Assembly: GCF_000379825.1 (NCBI RefSeq)
Contig: NZ_KB903825.1
Coordinates: forward strand, 248,001-312,000
Direction of reading: 5' to 3'
Source of the DNA: Longispora albida DSM 44784
Lineage (GTDB): Bacteria > Actinomycetota > Actinomycetes > Mycobacteriales > Micromonosporaceae
Length of the DNA stretch: 64,000 nt
In this document: positions 1 through 8,728 of the stretch, one piece after another
Layout of the letters: every line of letters starts with the position of its first letter
How positions within the stretch are numbered: the first letter of the stretch is position 1
The notes under the pieces: generated by a model
The model's database searches: none
The model's input: only the letters and a program-made list of their open reading frames with translations
Told to the model about the DNA's origin: nothing
Position numbers and translations under genes: made by a program

Positions 1-676
1 CCGTCCTGGCACCGAGCCGCGCGCCGATGACGTTGCAGGCGGCCATGCCCAGGCCGAGCTTCCAGTCGACGTGGCCCTGCGGGACGAAGACCAGCAGCGC
101 GCCGAGGTTGGTGCCCGCGTTGATCACCTTGGCCATCGCGGAACCCTGGAGGAAGTCCGTGCCGAGGATCGTGGTGAAGGCGATGATCAGGAAGGTGCCG
201 GTGCCCGGCCCGACCAGGCCGTCGTAGGTGGCGATCGCCAGGCCCGCGACGGCGATCGCGAGGATCCGGCGGGTCGGCGTGTCCCGCTCCGGCCGGACGA
301 CCAGGCCGACGTTCGGCTTGAAGGTCACGAAGACCGCGACGGCGATCAGCGCGGCGAGGATGATCGGCCGCAGCGCGCCGGAGGACATCGCGCCCGCCAG
401 GGCGGCTCCGGCCGCCGAGCCGGCGACAGCCAGCGCCGCCGCGGGCCAGACCACCCGTTTGTCCACCTTGGTGGATCGCAGATAGGTGACTGCCGCCGTC
501 ACCGTCCCCGCGATGGAAGACATCTTGTTGGTACCGAGGGCGGTGGCCACCGGCATGCCCGGCGCAGCGAGCAGCAGCGCGGGGAGCTGGAGCAGGCCAC
601 CACCGCCGACGACCGCGTCGACCCAGCCCGCCGCCCCCGCCGCGATGAGCAAGATCACGACTGGCCAGAAGTCCAT
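1..676 (-). CDS. TauE/SafE family sulfite/anion exporter (partial)
   Basis: The minus-strand frame opens with ATG at 676 and runs off the left edge after about 225 codons, so roughly the last 30 residues are missing (family usually near 250). It encodes a multi-pass membrane protein of the TauE/SafE (DUF81) family. The N-terminal half has the typical motif with a glycine run (VVGGGGL), then LGTNKMSS. The second half repeats the pattern with YDGLVGPGTGTF and INAGTNLGAL. This internal duplication is a family hallmark. Members export sulfite, sulfoacetate or related anions; the substrate here cannot be told. It is divergent from the ABC importer at 797. Confidence 0.85.
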   Translation of the reverse strand, partial: MDFWPVVILLIAAGAAGWVDAVVGGGGLLQLPALLLAAPGMPVATALGTNKMSSIAGTVTAAVTYLRSTKVDKRVVWPAAALAVAGSAAGAALAGAMSSGALRPIILAALIAVAVFVTFKPNVGLVVRPERDTPTRRILAIAVAGLAIATYDGLVGPGTGTFLIIAFTTILGTDFLQGSAMAKVINAGTNLGALLVFVPQGHVDWKLGLGMAACNVIGARLGART

Positions 677-796
677 AACAGCCGCGATCCTGCCCCTATC
701 CACGGCGCTGAAACCAGCTCATGTCGTGCGGATCACCTTGCGGGAATCCGAAAGCCGATAGCATGTGGGTCTCATTGACGCGCCGAGGGGCGGACT

Positions 797-1795
797 GTGA
801 TCAGGTTCGAGAATGTGACGAAGCGCTTCCCGGACGGCACACTCGCACTCGACGGGCTGAACCTCGACATTCCGGACGGCAAGATCACGGTGCTCGTCGG
901 GGCCTCCGGCTGCGGCAAGACCACCACCCTCCGCATGATCAACCGGATGATCGAGCCGACCGGCGGCCGCGTGCTCATCGACGGCCTGGACGTCCGCGAG
1001 TCCGACCCGCCACGGCTCCGCCGGGGCATCGGGTACGTGATCCAGCAGGCGGGCCTCTTCCCGCACCGTACCGTCGCCGCGAACGTCGCCACCGTCCCCC
1101 GCCTGCTCGGCTGGGCCCGGCCGAAGGCGAAGCAGCGCGCCCTGGAGCTGCTGGAGCTGGTCGGCCTCCCCGCCTCGTACGCCACGCGGTATCCGCACCA
1201 GCTCTCCGGCGGCCAGCAGCAGCGCGTCGGCGTGGCCCGCGCCCTGGCGGCCGACCCGCCGATCCTGCTCATGGACGAGCCGTTCAGCGCCGTCGACCCG
1301 ATCGTGCGCGCGTCCCTCCAGGACGAGCTGCTCCGGCTCCAGTCCGAGCTGCGCAAGACGATCGTGTTCGTGACCCACGACGTCGACGAGGCGATCCGGC
1401 TCGGTGACCTGGTCGGGGTGTTCCGCCCGGGTGGCGGCCTGGTGCAGTTCGACACTCCCGCGCGGCTCCTGGCCCAGCCCGCCGACGACTATGTGGACGG
1501 ATTCCTCGGCAACGACCGTGGCCTCCGCAGGCTCGCCACCCTCCCGGCCACCGCCCTGACACCGTCCGCTGTGGACCGTGCGGCCGGCTGGGAGCTGTCC
1601 TGGCCGGAGGGCTGGATCGGGCCGGACGGCCAGAAGGTGCCGATCGGCCGCACCTTCGACCCGGCAGCCGACTCGATGCGCTCCGCGCTGGACTGCGCGG
1701 TCCTCTCCCCCGCCGGGCTGGCCGTCGCCGCCAGGGACGGCACGCTGCTCGGCACGGTCAGCCAGGCCGAGATCCTGGCGGCGGTCCACGCATGA
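797..1795 (+). CDS. Betaine/choline-type ABC transporter ATP-binding protein (OpuCA/ProV-like)
   Basis: ATPase of an osmoprotectant-type (glycine betaine, carnitine, choline) importer. GTG start with AGGGG upstream. Walker A GASGCGKTT at residues 35-43, Q-loop near 83, signature LSGGQQQR at 136-143, Walker B ILLMDEPF at 156-163 and the switch histidine in FVTHD. Beyond residue 240 is a tail with a degenerate CBS-like end (GTVSQAEIL), the place where OpuCA proteins carry CBS domains that sense ionic strength. First gene of a four-gene operon; its stop overlaps the next start (ATGA). Exact substrate is inferred from the family only. Confidence 0.9.
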   Translation: MIRFENVTKRFPDGTLALDGLNLDIPDGKITVLVGASGCGKTTTLRMINRMIEPTGGRVLIDGLDVRESDPPRLRRGIGYVIQQAGLFPHRTVAANVATVPRLLGWARPKAKQRALELLELVGLPASYATRYPHQLSGGQQQRVGVARALAADPPILLMDEPFSAVDPIVRASLQDELLRLQSELRKTIVFVTHDVDEAIRLGDLVGVFRPGGGLVQFDTPARLLAQPADDYVDGFLGNDRGLRRLATLPATALTPSAVDRAAGWELSWPEGWIGPDGQKVPIGRTFDPAADSMRSALDCAVLSPAGLAVAARDGTLLGTVSQAEILAAVHA

Positions 1796-2421
1796 ACTGG
1801 CAGTGGGTCCGCGACCACATCCCCGACTTCGCCGACAAGCTCGGCCTCCACACGTACCTGTCGGTCATGCCGGTCCTCTACGGCCTGCTCATCGCCATCC
1901 CGCTCGGCGTGGCGTGCGCGCGCTGGCCGAGGCTGTACCCGCCGGTCACCGGCCTGACCAGCACCCTGTACGCGCTGCCGTCCGTCGCGCTGTTCATGCT
2001 CCTGCTCGACGTCACCGGGCTGAGCAACGCGACCGTGATCATCCCGCTGACCGTGTACAGCCTGGCCGTCCTCGTGCCGAACGTGGTCGACGGCCTGCGC
2101 TCCGTCCCCGAGCCGGTCCGCCAGTCGGCTGCCGCGATGGGCTTCGGCCCGGTCCGGCGGCTGGTCCAGGTCGAGCTGCCGGTGGCGGTGCCGGTGGTCA
2201 TGGCCGGGCTGCGGATCGCGACAGTGTCGAACATCAGCGTGGTGTCCGTCGGGGCCCTGGTCGGCATCGGCGGCCTCGGCCAGCTGTTCACCGACGGCCT
2301 CCAGCGGGACTTCATGACCCCGATCGTGTGCGGCATCGTGCTGACCGTGCTGCTGGCGATCGCCTTCGACGGGCTGCTCGTGCTGGGCCTGCGGTTCCTG
2401 ACCCCCTGGGCGCGGCCATGA
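1792..2421 (+). CDS. Betaine/choline-type ABC transporter permease (OpuCB-like)
   Basis: A 209-residue inner-membrane permease with about five hydrophobic spans. The cytoplasmic loop carries the EAA-type sequence that docks to the ATPase (SAAAMGFGPVRRLVQVELPVA, about 105-125), followed by the family GALVGIGGLGQLF motif. It overlaps the ATPase stop by 4 nt and the second permease by 4 nt, so the three are almost surely translationally coupled. Two distinct short permeases in one operon match the OpuB/OpuC layout. Confidence 0.88.
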   Translation: MNWQWVRDHIPDFADKLGLHTYLSVMPVLYGLLIAIPLGVACARWPRLYPPVTGLTSTLYALPSVALFMLLLDVTGLSNATVIIPLTVYSLAVLVPNVVDGLRSVPEPVRQSAAAMGFGPVRRLVQVELPVAVPVVMAGLRIATVSNISVVSVGALVGIGGLGQLFTDGLQRDFMTPIVCGIVLTVLLAIAFDGLLVLGLRFLTPWARP

Positions 2422-3095
2422 GGATCATCGAGCTCTTCTGGGCGTGGATCACCAGCCCGGCGCAGTGGTCCGGCGCGGACGGCATCCCGGCCCGGCTCGG
2501 CGAGCACCTGTTCTACACGGGCCTCGCGCTGCTGATCGCGCTGGCCATCGCCCTGCCGCTCGGCCTGCTCGCCGGGCACACCGGCAAGGGCACGTTCCTC
2601 ATCGTCAACTCGGCGAACGCCGTCCGTGCCCTGCCGACCCTCGGCGTCCTCGGCCTGGTCGTCGTGCTGCGCGGCATCGGGCTCCTGCCGGTCATGGTGG
2701 CACTGGTCGCACTCGCCATCCCGGCGATCCTGGTCAACACGTACGCCGGCGTGCGGGCCGCCGACCCCGCCGTGGTGGACGCGGCCCGGGGCATGGGCAT
2801 GCGCTCCTCCGAGGTGCTGCGCCTCGTCGAACTGCCGCTGGCATGGCCGCTGATCCTGCTGGGTATCCGTACAGCGGTGATCCAGATCATCGCGACGGCG
2901 ACCGTGGCAGCCTACGTCGGGCTCGGCGGGCTCGGCCGGTACATCTTCGACGGGCTGGCCCGCCGCGACTACGAGGCCGTGGTCGGCGGCTCGGTGCTCG
3001 TCGTCGCGCTGGCGCTGCTCACCGAGGCCGCGTACGCCCTGCTGCGCAGGCGGAACCCGGCATCCCCCTCGAAAGCCCCAACACGCACCAGCTGA
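2418..3095 (+). CDS. Betaine/choline-type ABC transporter permease (OpuCD-like)
   Basis: Second permease of the importer, 225 residues, ATG at 2418 inside the ATGA overlap with the first permease. It shows five or so membrane spans, the EAA loop (DAARGMGMRSSEVLRLVELPL) and the AYVGLGGLGRYIF motif that parallels the first permease. A longer open frame continues upstream, but it would run through the first permease, and the ATG at the overlap is the natural start. The C-terminus is basic (LLRRRNP), consistent with a cytoplasmic end. Confidence 0.88.
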   Translation: MRIIELFWAWITSPAQWSGADGIPARLGEHLFYTGLALLIALAIALPLGLLAGHTGKGTFLIVNSANAVRALPTLGVLGLVVVLRGIGLLPVMVALVALAIPAILVNTYAGVRAADPAVVDAARGMGMRSSEVLRLVELPLAWPLILLGIRTAVIQIIATATVAAYVGLGGLGRYIFDGLARRDYEAVVGGSVLVVALALLTEAAYALLRRRNPASPSKAPTRTS

Positions 3096-3121
3096 TAACT
3101 GAAACCTCCTGAAGGAGAGAA

Positions 3122-4030
3122 ATGAACCGCATCACCCGTGCCGCGGCCCTGACCGTGGCGGCGGCACTCGCCCTTGCCGGCTGCGGTAAGGCGGACAACC
3201 CGGTGGACGGCGGCAAGGCCGCGTCCTCGGGCACCGTCGTGGTCGGCTCGGCGAACTTCCCGGAGAACGTCCTGCTCGCCGAGATCTACGCCCAGGCCCT
3301 GACGGCCAAGAAGATCAAGGTCGAGAAGAAGCTGAACATCGGCAGCCGCGAGGTGATCTACAAGCAGCTCGAGTCGGGCGGCCTGTCGGTGCTGCCCGAG
3401 TACAACGGCGCCCTGCTCGCCTACCTCGACAAGTCCAACCCGGCCGCGACCACCTCCGAGGTGAACACGGCGCTGAAGGGCAAGCTGCCCGCCAGCCTCG
3501 AGCTGCTGGAGTCCTCCAAGGCCGAGGACAAGGACTCGCTGACCGTCACCAAGGAGACGGCGGCCAAGTACAACCTGAAGGCCATCCCCGACCTGGCCCC
3601 GGTCGCCAAGGACTTCGTGGTGGGCGGCCCGCCGGAGTTCAAGACCCGCCGGCAGGGCATCGCCGGGCTCAAGGAGGTGTACGGGCTGGAGTTCAAGGAG
3701 TTCCGCTCGCTGGACACCGCAGGCCCGATCACCGTGTCCGCGCTGAAGAAGGGTGACGTGCAGGCCGCCAACCTGTTCAGCACCGACCCGGCGCTGGAGG
3801 TCAACGGTTTCGTCGTCCTCGACGACCCGAAGAGCCTGTTCGGCGCGCAGAACGTGACCCCGCTGGTCAACAAGGCCGCCGTGGGCACCGACGCCCGGAC
3901 CGTGCTCAATGGCGTGTCGGCCAAGCTCGACACGGCGACGCTGACCCAGCTCATGCGCAAGGTCTCCGTCGACAAGCAGGACCCGGACAAGGTCGCCAAG
4001 GAATGGCTCCAGACCGCGGGCCTGCTGTAG
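3122..4030 (+). CDS. Osmoprotectant-type ABC transporter substrate-binding lipoprotein
   Basis: Extracytoplasmic binding protein of 302 residues. It has a lipoprotein signal peptide with lipobox LAGC ending at Cys21, followed by a short Gly/Asp linker and an OpuAC/ProX-type fold (VVGSANFPENVLLAEIYAQ near 40-58; LPEYNGALL). GGAGAG lies just upstream of the ATG. It is the last gene of the importer operon, 26 nt after the second permease, and is followed directly by a strong terminator. Related proteins bind glycine betaine, choline or carnitine; ligand residues cannot be assigned from sequence alone. Confidence 0.9.
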   Translation: MNRITRAAALTVAAALALAGCGKADNPVDGGKAASSGTVVVGSANFPENVLLAEIYAQALTAKKIKVEKKLNIGSREVIYKQLESGGLSVLPEYNGALLAYLDKSNPAATTSEVNTALKGKLPASLELLESSKAEDKDSLTVTKETAAKYNLKAIPDLAPVAKDFVVGGPPEFKTRRQGIAGLKEVYGLEFKEFRSLDTAGPITVSALKKGDVQAANLFSTDPALEVNGFVVLDDPKSLFGAQNVTPLVNKAAVGTDARTVLNGVSAKLDTATLTQLMRKVSVDKQDPDKVAKEWLQTAGLL

Positions 4031-4041
4031 CCGGTCCGCCA

Positions 4042-4071
4042 CGAGGGGCCTGCCGGACGGCAGGCCCCTCG
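4042..4071 (+). terminator. Rho-independent-type hairpin after the ABC importer
   Basis: A perfect 13-bp stem (4042-4054 with 4059-4071) and a 4-nt GGAC loop begin 11 nt after the stop of the binding-protein gene. There is no strong U tract, as is common in actinomycetes. Confidence 0.85.
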
Positions 4072-4245
4072 CCCGTGTCACAGGATGTCCCTTGTGGAGT
4101 CCCGGGCCGCCTTCGCCGCCATCATGATCTTCGGTACCGATATGCGGCGGCCCCCGGTCCGATCGATGATCATTTACCCGTCCCGTACACCAGATCATCG
4201 ACCCTGATCAGCGGTTATTCCCGGTGAGCCGAGGGTCACAAAGAC

Positions 4246-4259
4246 CTTGAGCGCTCAAG
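4246..4259. promoter_or_regulatory. 14-bp palindrome, candidate MarR operator
   Basis: CTTGAGCGCTCAAG is a perfect palindrome of the TTGA-N4-TCAA type often bound by MarR/OhrR-like regulators. It overlaps the predicted -35 of the ribA-marR promoter (TTGAGC, 4247-4252), the position expected for repression. The regulator encoded downstream at 4938 is the obvious candidate to bind here, so autoregulation is inferred. Confidence 0.55.
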
Positions 4260-4275
4260 CAACCGGTCGTACCGT
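4247..4275 (+). promoter_or_regulatory. Predicted promoter of ribA-marR
   Basis: TTGAGC (4247-4252), a 17-nt spacer, then TACCGT (4270-4275) fits a vegetative sigma promoter. The start codon at 4315 follows with a GGAGGG ribosome-binding site. Confidence 0.5.
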
Positions 4276-4314
4276 CGAGGCGAAGCTTGAGCTTCTGCGC
4301 AGCTGGAGGGTGAC

Positions 4315-4941
4315 ATGACGGAGCCGGCGGGCATTCGTACCCGGGTGCAGGTCCCCCTGCGCTTCGGTGATGGTTACACCACGACCGCCGAGGTGGTGAC
4401 CTTCACCGGCCTCGCGGACGGCAAGGAGCACCTCGCCCTCGGCCTCGGCGACTTCCGGGGCACCGAGATCCCGCTCGTCCGCGCCCACTCGGAGTGCATG
4501 ACCGGAGACGTGTTCGGCTCCGCCCGCTGCGACTGCGGCCCCCAGCTCCGTGAGGCCGTCGAGCGGATCGCCGACCGGGGCGGCTGGCTGCTCTACCTGC
4601 GCCAGGAGGGCCGGGGCATCGGCCTCTACGCCAAGCTCGACGCCTACGCGCTCCAGGACACCGGCCTCGACACCTACGCGGCGAACCGCGCGCTCGGCCA
4701 CGGCGACGACGAGCGCGACTACACGGCGGCCGCCCAGATGCTCCAGGCCCTCGACGCCCCGTCGATCGACCTGCTGACCAACAACCCCGACAAGGCGGCC
4801 CAGCTCCGCGCGCTCGGCATCCACGTCCGGGAGGTCGCGCCGACCGGCGTGCACGTCAACGAGGCCAACCTGCGGTACCTGCACGCGAAGGTCGAGGCCA
4901 CCGGCCACACGATCGACCTCAGCCCAGCCGCCGCGGCGTGA
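4315..4941 (+). CDS. ribA: GTP cyclohydrolase II (stand-alone)
   Basis: Opens the imidazole ring of GTP to give diaminohydroxy-ribosylaminopyrimidine phosphate, the entry step of riboflavin and some deazapurine pathways. The zinc ligands Cys61, Cys72 and Cys74 are present ([14 protein letters not shown]), followed by the catalytic RQEGRGIGL segment and NNPDKAAQL. At 208 residues it is the bare cyclohydrolase domain without the RibB half found in bifunctional RibBA. No other rib genes are nearby; instead it is coupled by overlap to a MarR regulator, which suggests a regulated or specialised paralogue rather than the main riboflavin gene. Confidence 0.93.
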   Translation: MTEPAGIRTRVQVPLRFGDGYTTTAEVVTFTGLADGKEHLALGLGDFRGTEIPLVRAHSECMTGDVFGSARCDCGPQLREAVERIADRGGWLLYLRQEGRGIGLYAKLDAYALQDTGLDTYAANRALGHGDDERDYTAAAQMLQALDAPSIDLLTNNPDKAAQLRALGIHVREVAPTGVHVNEANLRYLHAKVEATGHTIDLSPAAAA

Positions 4942-5420
4942 TGGACCCCCGCTGGCTGACCAGCCGGGAGATGGGGACCTGGCTGGCGTACCTGGCCGCG
5001 GCACGCAAGCTGGAGGAGGCGCTGGACCGCCAGCTCCAGCGCGACTCCGGCATGTCCCACGCGTACTACACGATCCTCGCCACGCTGTCCGCCACTCCCG
5101 GCTGGGCGCTGCGGATGAGCGAGCTGGCGAAGGCCACCAACTCCTCCCAGAGCCGCCTGTCGCACGCCGTGGCCCGGCTGGAGGAGGCCGGCTGGGTCAG
5201 CCGGAGCGGCTGCCCCAGCGACAAGCGGGGCAGCATCGCCAGCCTGACCGACGCCGGCCACCAGGTCCTCGCCGAGGCGGCCCCCGGCCACGTCGAGGCC
5301 GTCCGCAGCCACCTCTTCGACGCCCTCACCGCAGAACAGGCCGAGCAGCTCGGCGAGATCTGCGAGGCGATCCTCGCCCACAGCTCCGGCCAGGTGCCGG
5401 TGGCGGCTGGTTCCCGCTAG
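4938..5420 (+). CDS. MarR-family transcriptional regulator
   Basis: A 160-residue winged-helix protein. The recognition region is about residues 40-105 ([17 protein letters not shown] through the wing CPSDKRGSI). GTG 4938 and ATG 4941 are both possible starts, and both overlap the ribA stop. It probably represses its own operon through the palindrome at 4246. Its stop overlaps the convergent nucleotidyltransferase-like gene by 4 nt. No ligand can be predicted. Confidence 0.9.
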   Translation: MMDPRWLTSREMGTWLAYLAAARKLEEALDRQLQRDSGMSHAYYTILATLSATPGWALRMSELAKATNSSQSRLSHAVARLEEAGWVSRSGCPSDKRGSIASLTDAGHQVLAEAAPGHVEAVRSHLFDALTAEQAEQLGEICEAILAHSSGQVPVAAGSR

Positions 5421-6073
5421 GAGCGTTCCTTCTGGGGGCGGAGTGCTCCGGCGACGTCGAGGGTCAGGTGGACCCGCTCGGCGATGTCTGCGGGCGCGCC
5501 AGCAGGTACGAGAGCGCGGAGTTCGGTGACCGGGTCGGCTTCCGGGTCACCGCCCAGCATCTCCACCATCCCGGCGGCGTCGTCGGTGTCGCCGCGCGCC
5601 ACGTACTTGGCCGCGATCGGAATCATGGCCAACGCGAACGTGTCCGCGTCGGGGCGCTCGGTGCCCGTACCCCGGGTGTAGGTGTCGAGCGACTGGACGA
5701 GGTCGAGCTCGCCGGGCTCGCCGGTGCCCGTGAGGAGCAGCGCGTCGGCCGGGGCCGGAAGGTCGGCCGGCCACGGGTACCAGTCGATCCAGTGCAGGAG
5801 CGGGCCGGTCAGGTGTGCCTCGCCCACGTAGCCGTAGCCGTCGAGCCCGTTGGCCGGGTTGATCACGCGCAGCGCGGCTCCGGTGGCCGGCGGCTGCGCT
5901 CCGGTGAGGACAAGGTCCAGGTCACTCCACTCGTCGGCGGCGCCACGGGAGAACGAACCGGCCTGCCAGAGCGTGTGCCCCTCGGCGGCAGCCCAGCTGA
6001 CCAGGCGGGCGAGCAGCGCGTCGCGGGCGGCGGCGTGCTCGGTGAGCAGGCGGGCGGCGGTGACTGGGTCCAT
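5417..6073 (-). CDS. Nucleotidyltransferase-like protein
   Basis: A 218-residue protein with a clear nucleotidyltransferase signature near the N-terminus: G39-S40 followed by the metal-binding Asp51-x-Asp53 pair (GSFSRGAADEWSDLDL). This is the pol-beta superfamily pattern seen in aminoglycoside nucleotidyltransferases and MNT antitoxins. The C-terminal part is helical and resembles the substrate-binding half of such enzymes. The substrate is unknown. It is convergent with the MarR gene and has no obvious operon partner. Confidence 0.7.
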   Translation of the reverse strand: MDPVTAARLLTEHAAARDALLARLVSWAAAEGHTLWQAGSFSRGAADEWSDLDLVLTGAQPPATGAALRVINPANGLDGYGYVGEAHLTGPLLHWIDWYPWPADLPAPADALLLTGTGEPGELDLVQSLDTYTRGTGTERPDADTFALAMIPIAAKYVARGDTDDAAGMVEMLGGDPEADPVTELRALVPAGAPADIAERVHLTLDVAGALRPQKERS

Positions 6074-6122
6074 GCGCGTGAACGTAGCCGGGTACCTCCG
6101 GCCCGTGCATCCGGTTTAGAGG

Positions 6123-8579
6123 TCAGGACAGCTGGAGCCCGAGCGCAGCGTAGATCGCGGCGGCCTGCTCACCGTGCCAGGCGCTGGCCAGCGGGTCGTC
6201 CAGGCTGATGGCCAGGCCGGAATGGGCCCGGGCCTGCTCGTGGCGGTTGCCGATCTCGGTGGCGATGCCCAGAGCCCGCTGGTGGGCCTCCACAGCCGCC
6301 TGGCGCTCACCGGACAGGTGCAGGGCGGTGCCGAGCGAGTTGTGCAGTTCCGGTTCGGCGACGCGGTCCTCGCACTCGACGATCAGCCTGAGCGCCCGGC
6401 GGAGCATCTCCGCCCCGGCAGCTGGCCGGCCCAGGTGAGCCTCCGCCGCGCCGAGCCTGCCGAGGGCCAGCGCGGTGGCCCCGCGCATCTTCAGCGACCT
6501 GGCCAGTTCCAGCGCCTCACGCTGCTGGGCCGCCGACTCCTCCACCTGGCCCCTGCGGAGCTTGAGCCAGGCAATGTTGCTGAGGGTGCTCGCCAGGGCT
6601 TCCCGGTCGCCGTGGCGTTCCTTCACCACCAGGCACCGGCGGTAGTACTCCTCGGCCTGGCCGAACTGGCCGAGCAGCTCGTATGCCTCGCCGAGGTTGC
6701 TCAGCGCGATGGCCTCGGTCTGCCACTCCCCGAGCCCGACGGCGATGGCCAGGCCCTCCTCGTAGCAGGCGATCGCCTTCGCGTACTCGCCGCGCAGGTG
6801 GTGGATCGTGCCGATACCGCTCAGCGCGTGGGCGACCCCGAGGTCGTCGCCGATCGCCCGCTTGAGGCCGGCGGAGGCGAGGAAGTGGACGAGGGCCTGG
6901 TCGAGCTTGCCGATCCGCCAGTACACGTCGCCGATCCGGAACTCCGCCGCAGACTCGGCAGCCTGGTCGCCCGACGAGCGGGCCGCGTCCCTGCCCGCGG
7001 TGTGCACGACGAGGGCGTCGGCGTGGTGGCCGCGCATGTAGAACAGCCGCCAGAGCAGGGTGGACAGCCAGCTCGCGTGGCGGGGCCAGCCGCTGGCCGC
7101 CGCGAAGGACGCCGCAGCGACCAGGTTCGGGTGCTCGGTGTCCTGCCAGCGCTCCGCCTCGGACTCCGACTCGAAGGTGCGGGCATGCCTCGCCGAACCT
7201 GGCAGGCCACGGGGCCCGGACGGCTTGTCCCAGCTGTGGGCGGTGTCCTTGGCGATCTGCGTGGTGTGGACGTAGTAGTCGAGCAGCCGGTCGAGTGCCG
7301 CTGCCCGTTCCGCGTCGGGGAGGGTGGCCGCGAGTTCTGCCGCGTACGCCCGGAGCAGGTCGTGCATGCGGATCGCCGTGCTGCCGTGTTCCTCGACGAG
7401 GTGCGCGCGCAGCAGCGCGATGACCTCGGACTCGGCCTCTCCGTCGTACAGCGCGGCCAGTGCTCCCAGGTCGATGTGCCGGCCAGGGTGCAGGCCGAGC
7501 AGCGGGAACAGCCGGGCGGGGCCGGAGGGAAGCTGCCGGTACGACCAGGAGAAGACGGCACCGGCCGCGGCGCGCGGATCGGCGGCACCCAGCAGGTCGA
7601 GCTGGCTGGTGATCGCGGCGACGGACTCGCCGGGCCTGCTGGCCACCACCTGCGCTGCCACCCGGAGGGTGAGCGGGAGCCTCGCGCACCGGTCGGCCAG
7701 GTCCCGCGCGGCCTCGGGCTCTGCGGCCAGCCGGTCGCGCCCGGCGATGGTGCCGAGCAGCCTCAGCGCGTCGTCCTCCGGCAGCGGGCCGAGGCCGATC
7801 CAGTACGAGTCGAAGAGCGCCACCATCCCGATCTGGGCCTCGCGGCTGGTCACGACCGCCCGGCAGCTCGGCGAGCCCGGGAGCAGCTGCTGGACCTGGT
7901 CGACTGATCGGGCGTTGTCGATCAGGATCAGGATCTGCCGCCCGGCCGTCAGGGTACGGAACCGTGCCGACCTGGCCGCAGGGTCGTGCGGGATGTCGCT
8001 GTCCTTCTCACCGAGCGCGCGGAGGAAGCCGCCGAGTACCTCACCCGGGGTGACCGGGTCGGCCGCCGGGTCGTAGCCGCGCAGGTCGGCGTAGAGCTGC
8101 CCGTCGGGGAAGCGGCCGGCCACCCGGTGCGCCCAGTGCACGGCGAGCCCGGTCTTGCCGGCCCCGCCCTGGCCCGTGATCAGCGCGGAGAGGTGCCCGC
8201 CGCCGAGCAGCGCCCTGTCCAGTTCGGCCAGCTGGCCGGCGCGGCCGGTGAACGCCCGGACGTCCGGCGGCAGCTCCCGGGGCACGATCCTCGGCACGGG
8301 AACCGGCCCCGGATCGGGATCGGCACCGGCGCGCAGGTGGGCTTCGAGGAACGCGCTCCTCAGCGCCGGGTCGGTGGTGAGGGCGTTGAGGGCGGCCGTG
8401 AACTGGAGACGGTCCGGTACCCGTTTGCGGTCCAGCTTGAACATGTCGGCGATCGTGGACTGCGGCACCCCGGAGTCCTTCGCCAGCTGGGCCTGTGACT
8501 TGCCTTCCCGCGCGCGGAGCAGCCGGAACTGGTCCGCCAGCTCGCGGACCGTATTGACGGACTCCGGTGCCAGTTTCAT
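6123..8579 (-). CDS. AfsR-like regulator: XRE-type HTH, NB-ARC ATPase, TPR
   Basis: A large STAND-type regulator of 818 residues. The order is an N-terminal XRE-like helix-turn-helix (about 10-70, KSQAQLAKDSGVPQSTIADMF), an NB-ARC ATPase with P-loop GQGGAGKT at 136-143, a winged-helix region, then a C-terminal array of tetratricopeptide repeats from about 520. The SARP/BTAD domain of true AfsR is absent. I chose ATG 8579 because GGGGAGGAA sits 10 nt upstream; an in-frame start at 8621 exists without a good site. It diverges from the M48/TraG operon across a region with ordered ACCGGG repeats and is the likely candidate to control it. Confidence 0.87.
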   Translation of the reverse strand: MKLAPESVNTVRELADQFRLLRAREGKSQAQLAKDSGVPQSTIADMFKLDRKRVPDRLQFTAALNALTTDPALRSAFLEAHLRAGADPDPGPVPVPRIVPRELPPDVRAFTGRAGQLAELDRALLGGGHLSALITGQGGAGKTGLAVHWAHRVAGRFPDGQLYADLRGYDPAADPVTPGEVLGGFLRALGEKDSDIPHDPAARSARFRTLTAGRQILILIDNARSVDQVQQLLPGSPSCRAVVTSREAQIGMVALFDSYWIGLGPLPEDDALRLLGTIAGRDRLAAEPEAARDLADRCARLPLTLRVAAQVVASRPGESVAAITSQLDLLGAADPRAAAGAVFSWSYRQLPSGPARLFPLLGLHPGRHIDLGALAALYDGEAESEVIALLRAHLVEEHGSTAIRMHDLLRAYAAELAATLPDAERAAALDRLLDYYVHTTQIAKDTAHSWDKPSGPRGLPGSARHARTFESESEAERWQDTEHPNLVAAASFAAASGWPRHASWLSTLLWRLFYMRGHHADALVVHTAGRDAARSSGDQAAESAAEFRIGDVYWRIGKLDQALVHFLASAGLKRAIGDDLGVAHALSGIGTIHHLRGEYAKAIACYEEGLAIAVGLGEWQTEAIALSNLGEAYELLGQFGQAEEYYRRCLVVKERHGDREALASTLSNIAWLKLRRGQVEESAAQQREALELARSLKMRGATALALGRLGAAEAHLGRPAAGAEMLRRALRLIVECEDRVAEPELHNSLGTALHLSGERQAAVEAHQRALGIATEIGNRHEQARAHSGLAISLDDPLASAWHGEQAAAIYAALGLQLS

Positions 8580-8630
8580 TGGTGCGGTTCCTCCCCGTTG
8601 ACCGGCCGCCTCGCCGATCACGGGAGATTA

Positions 8631-8663
8631 CCCGGTAACCGGGTTCAACCGGGAACGACCGGG
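8631..8663. promoter_or_regulatory. Phased ACCGGG repeats in divergent promoter region
   Basis: ACCGGG begins at 8638, 8648 and 8658, exactly 10 bp apart, and the first copy is paired with an inverted CCCGGT at 8631-8636. Repeats phased to one helical turn between divergent genes suggest a cooperative regulator site. The neighbouring AfsR-like protein is the inferred binder. Confidence 0.5.
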
Positions 8664-8728
8664 AACCATTGTGGAGAATCCACTGTCGACGGTTAGCTCT
8701 GCGGGACCTGAACCGCGAGGAGCGAACC

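Noticed and set aside
719-1789. Long minus-strand open frame opposite the ABC ATPase gene
   Set aside because: Antisense to a clear ABC ATPase; Arg/Gly/Asp-rich translation without motifs, typical of GC-rich shadow frames.
6174-7907. 577-codon plus-strand frame opposite the AfsR-like gene
   Set aside because: Antisense to a well-supported NB-ARC/TPR gene; no recognisable domains and low-complexity composition.
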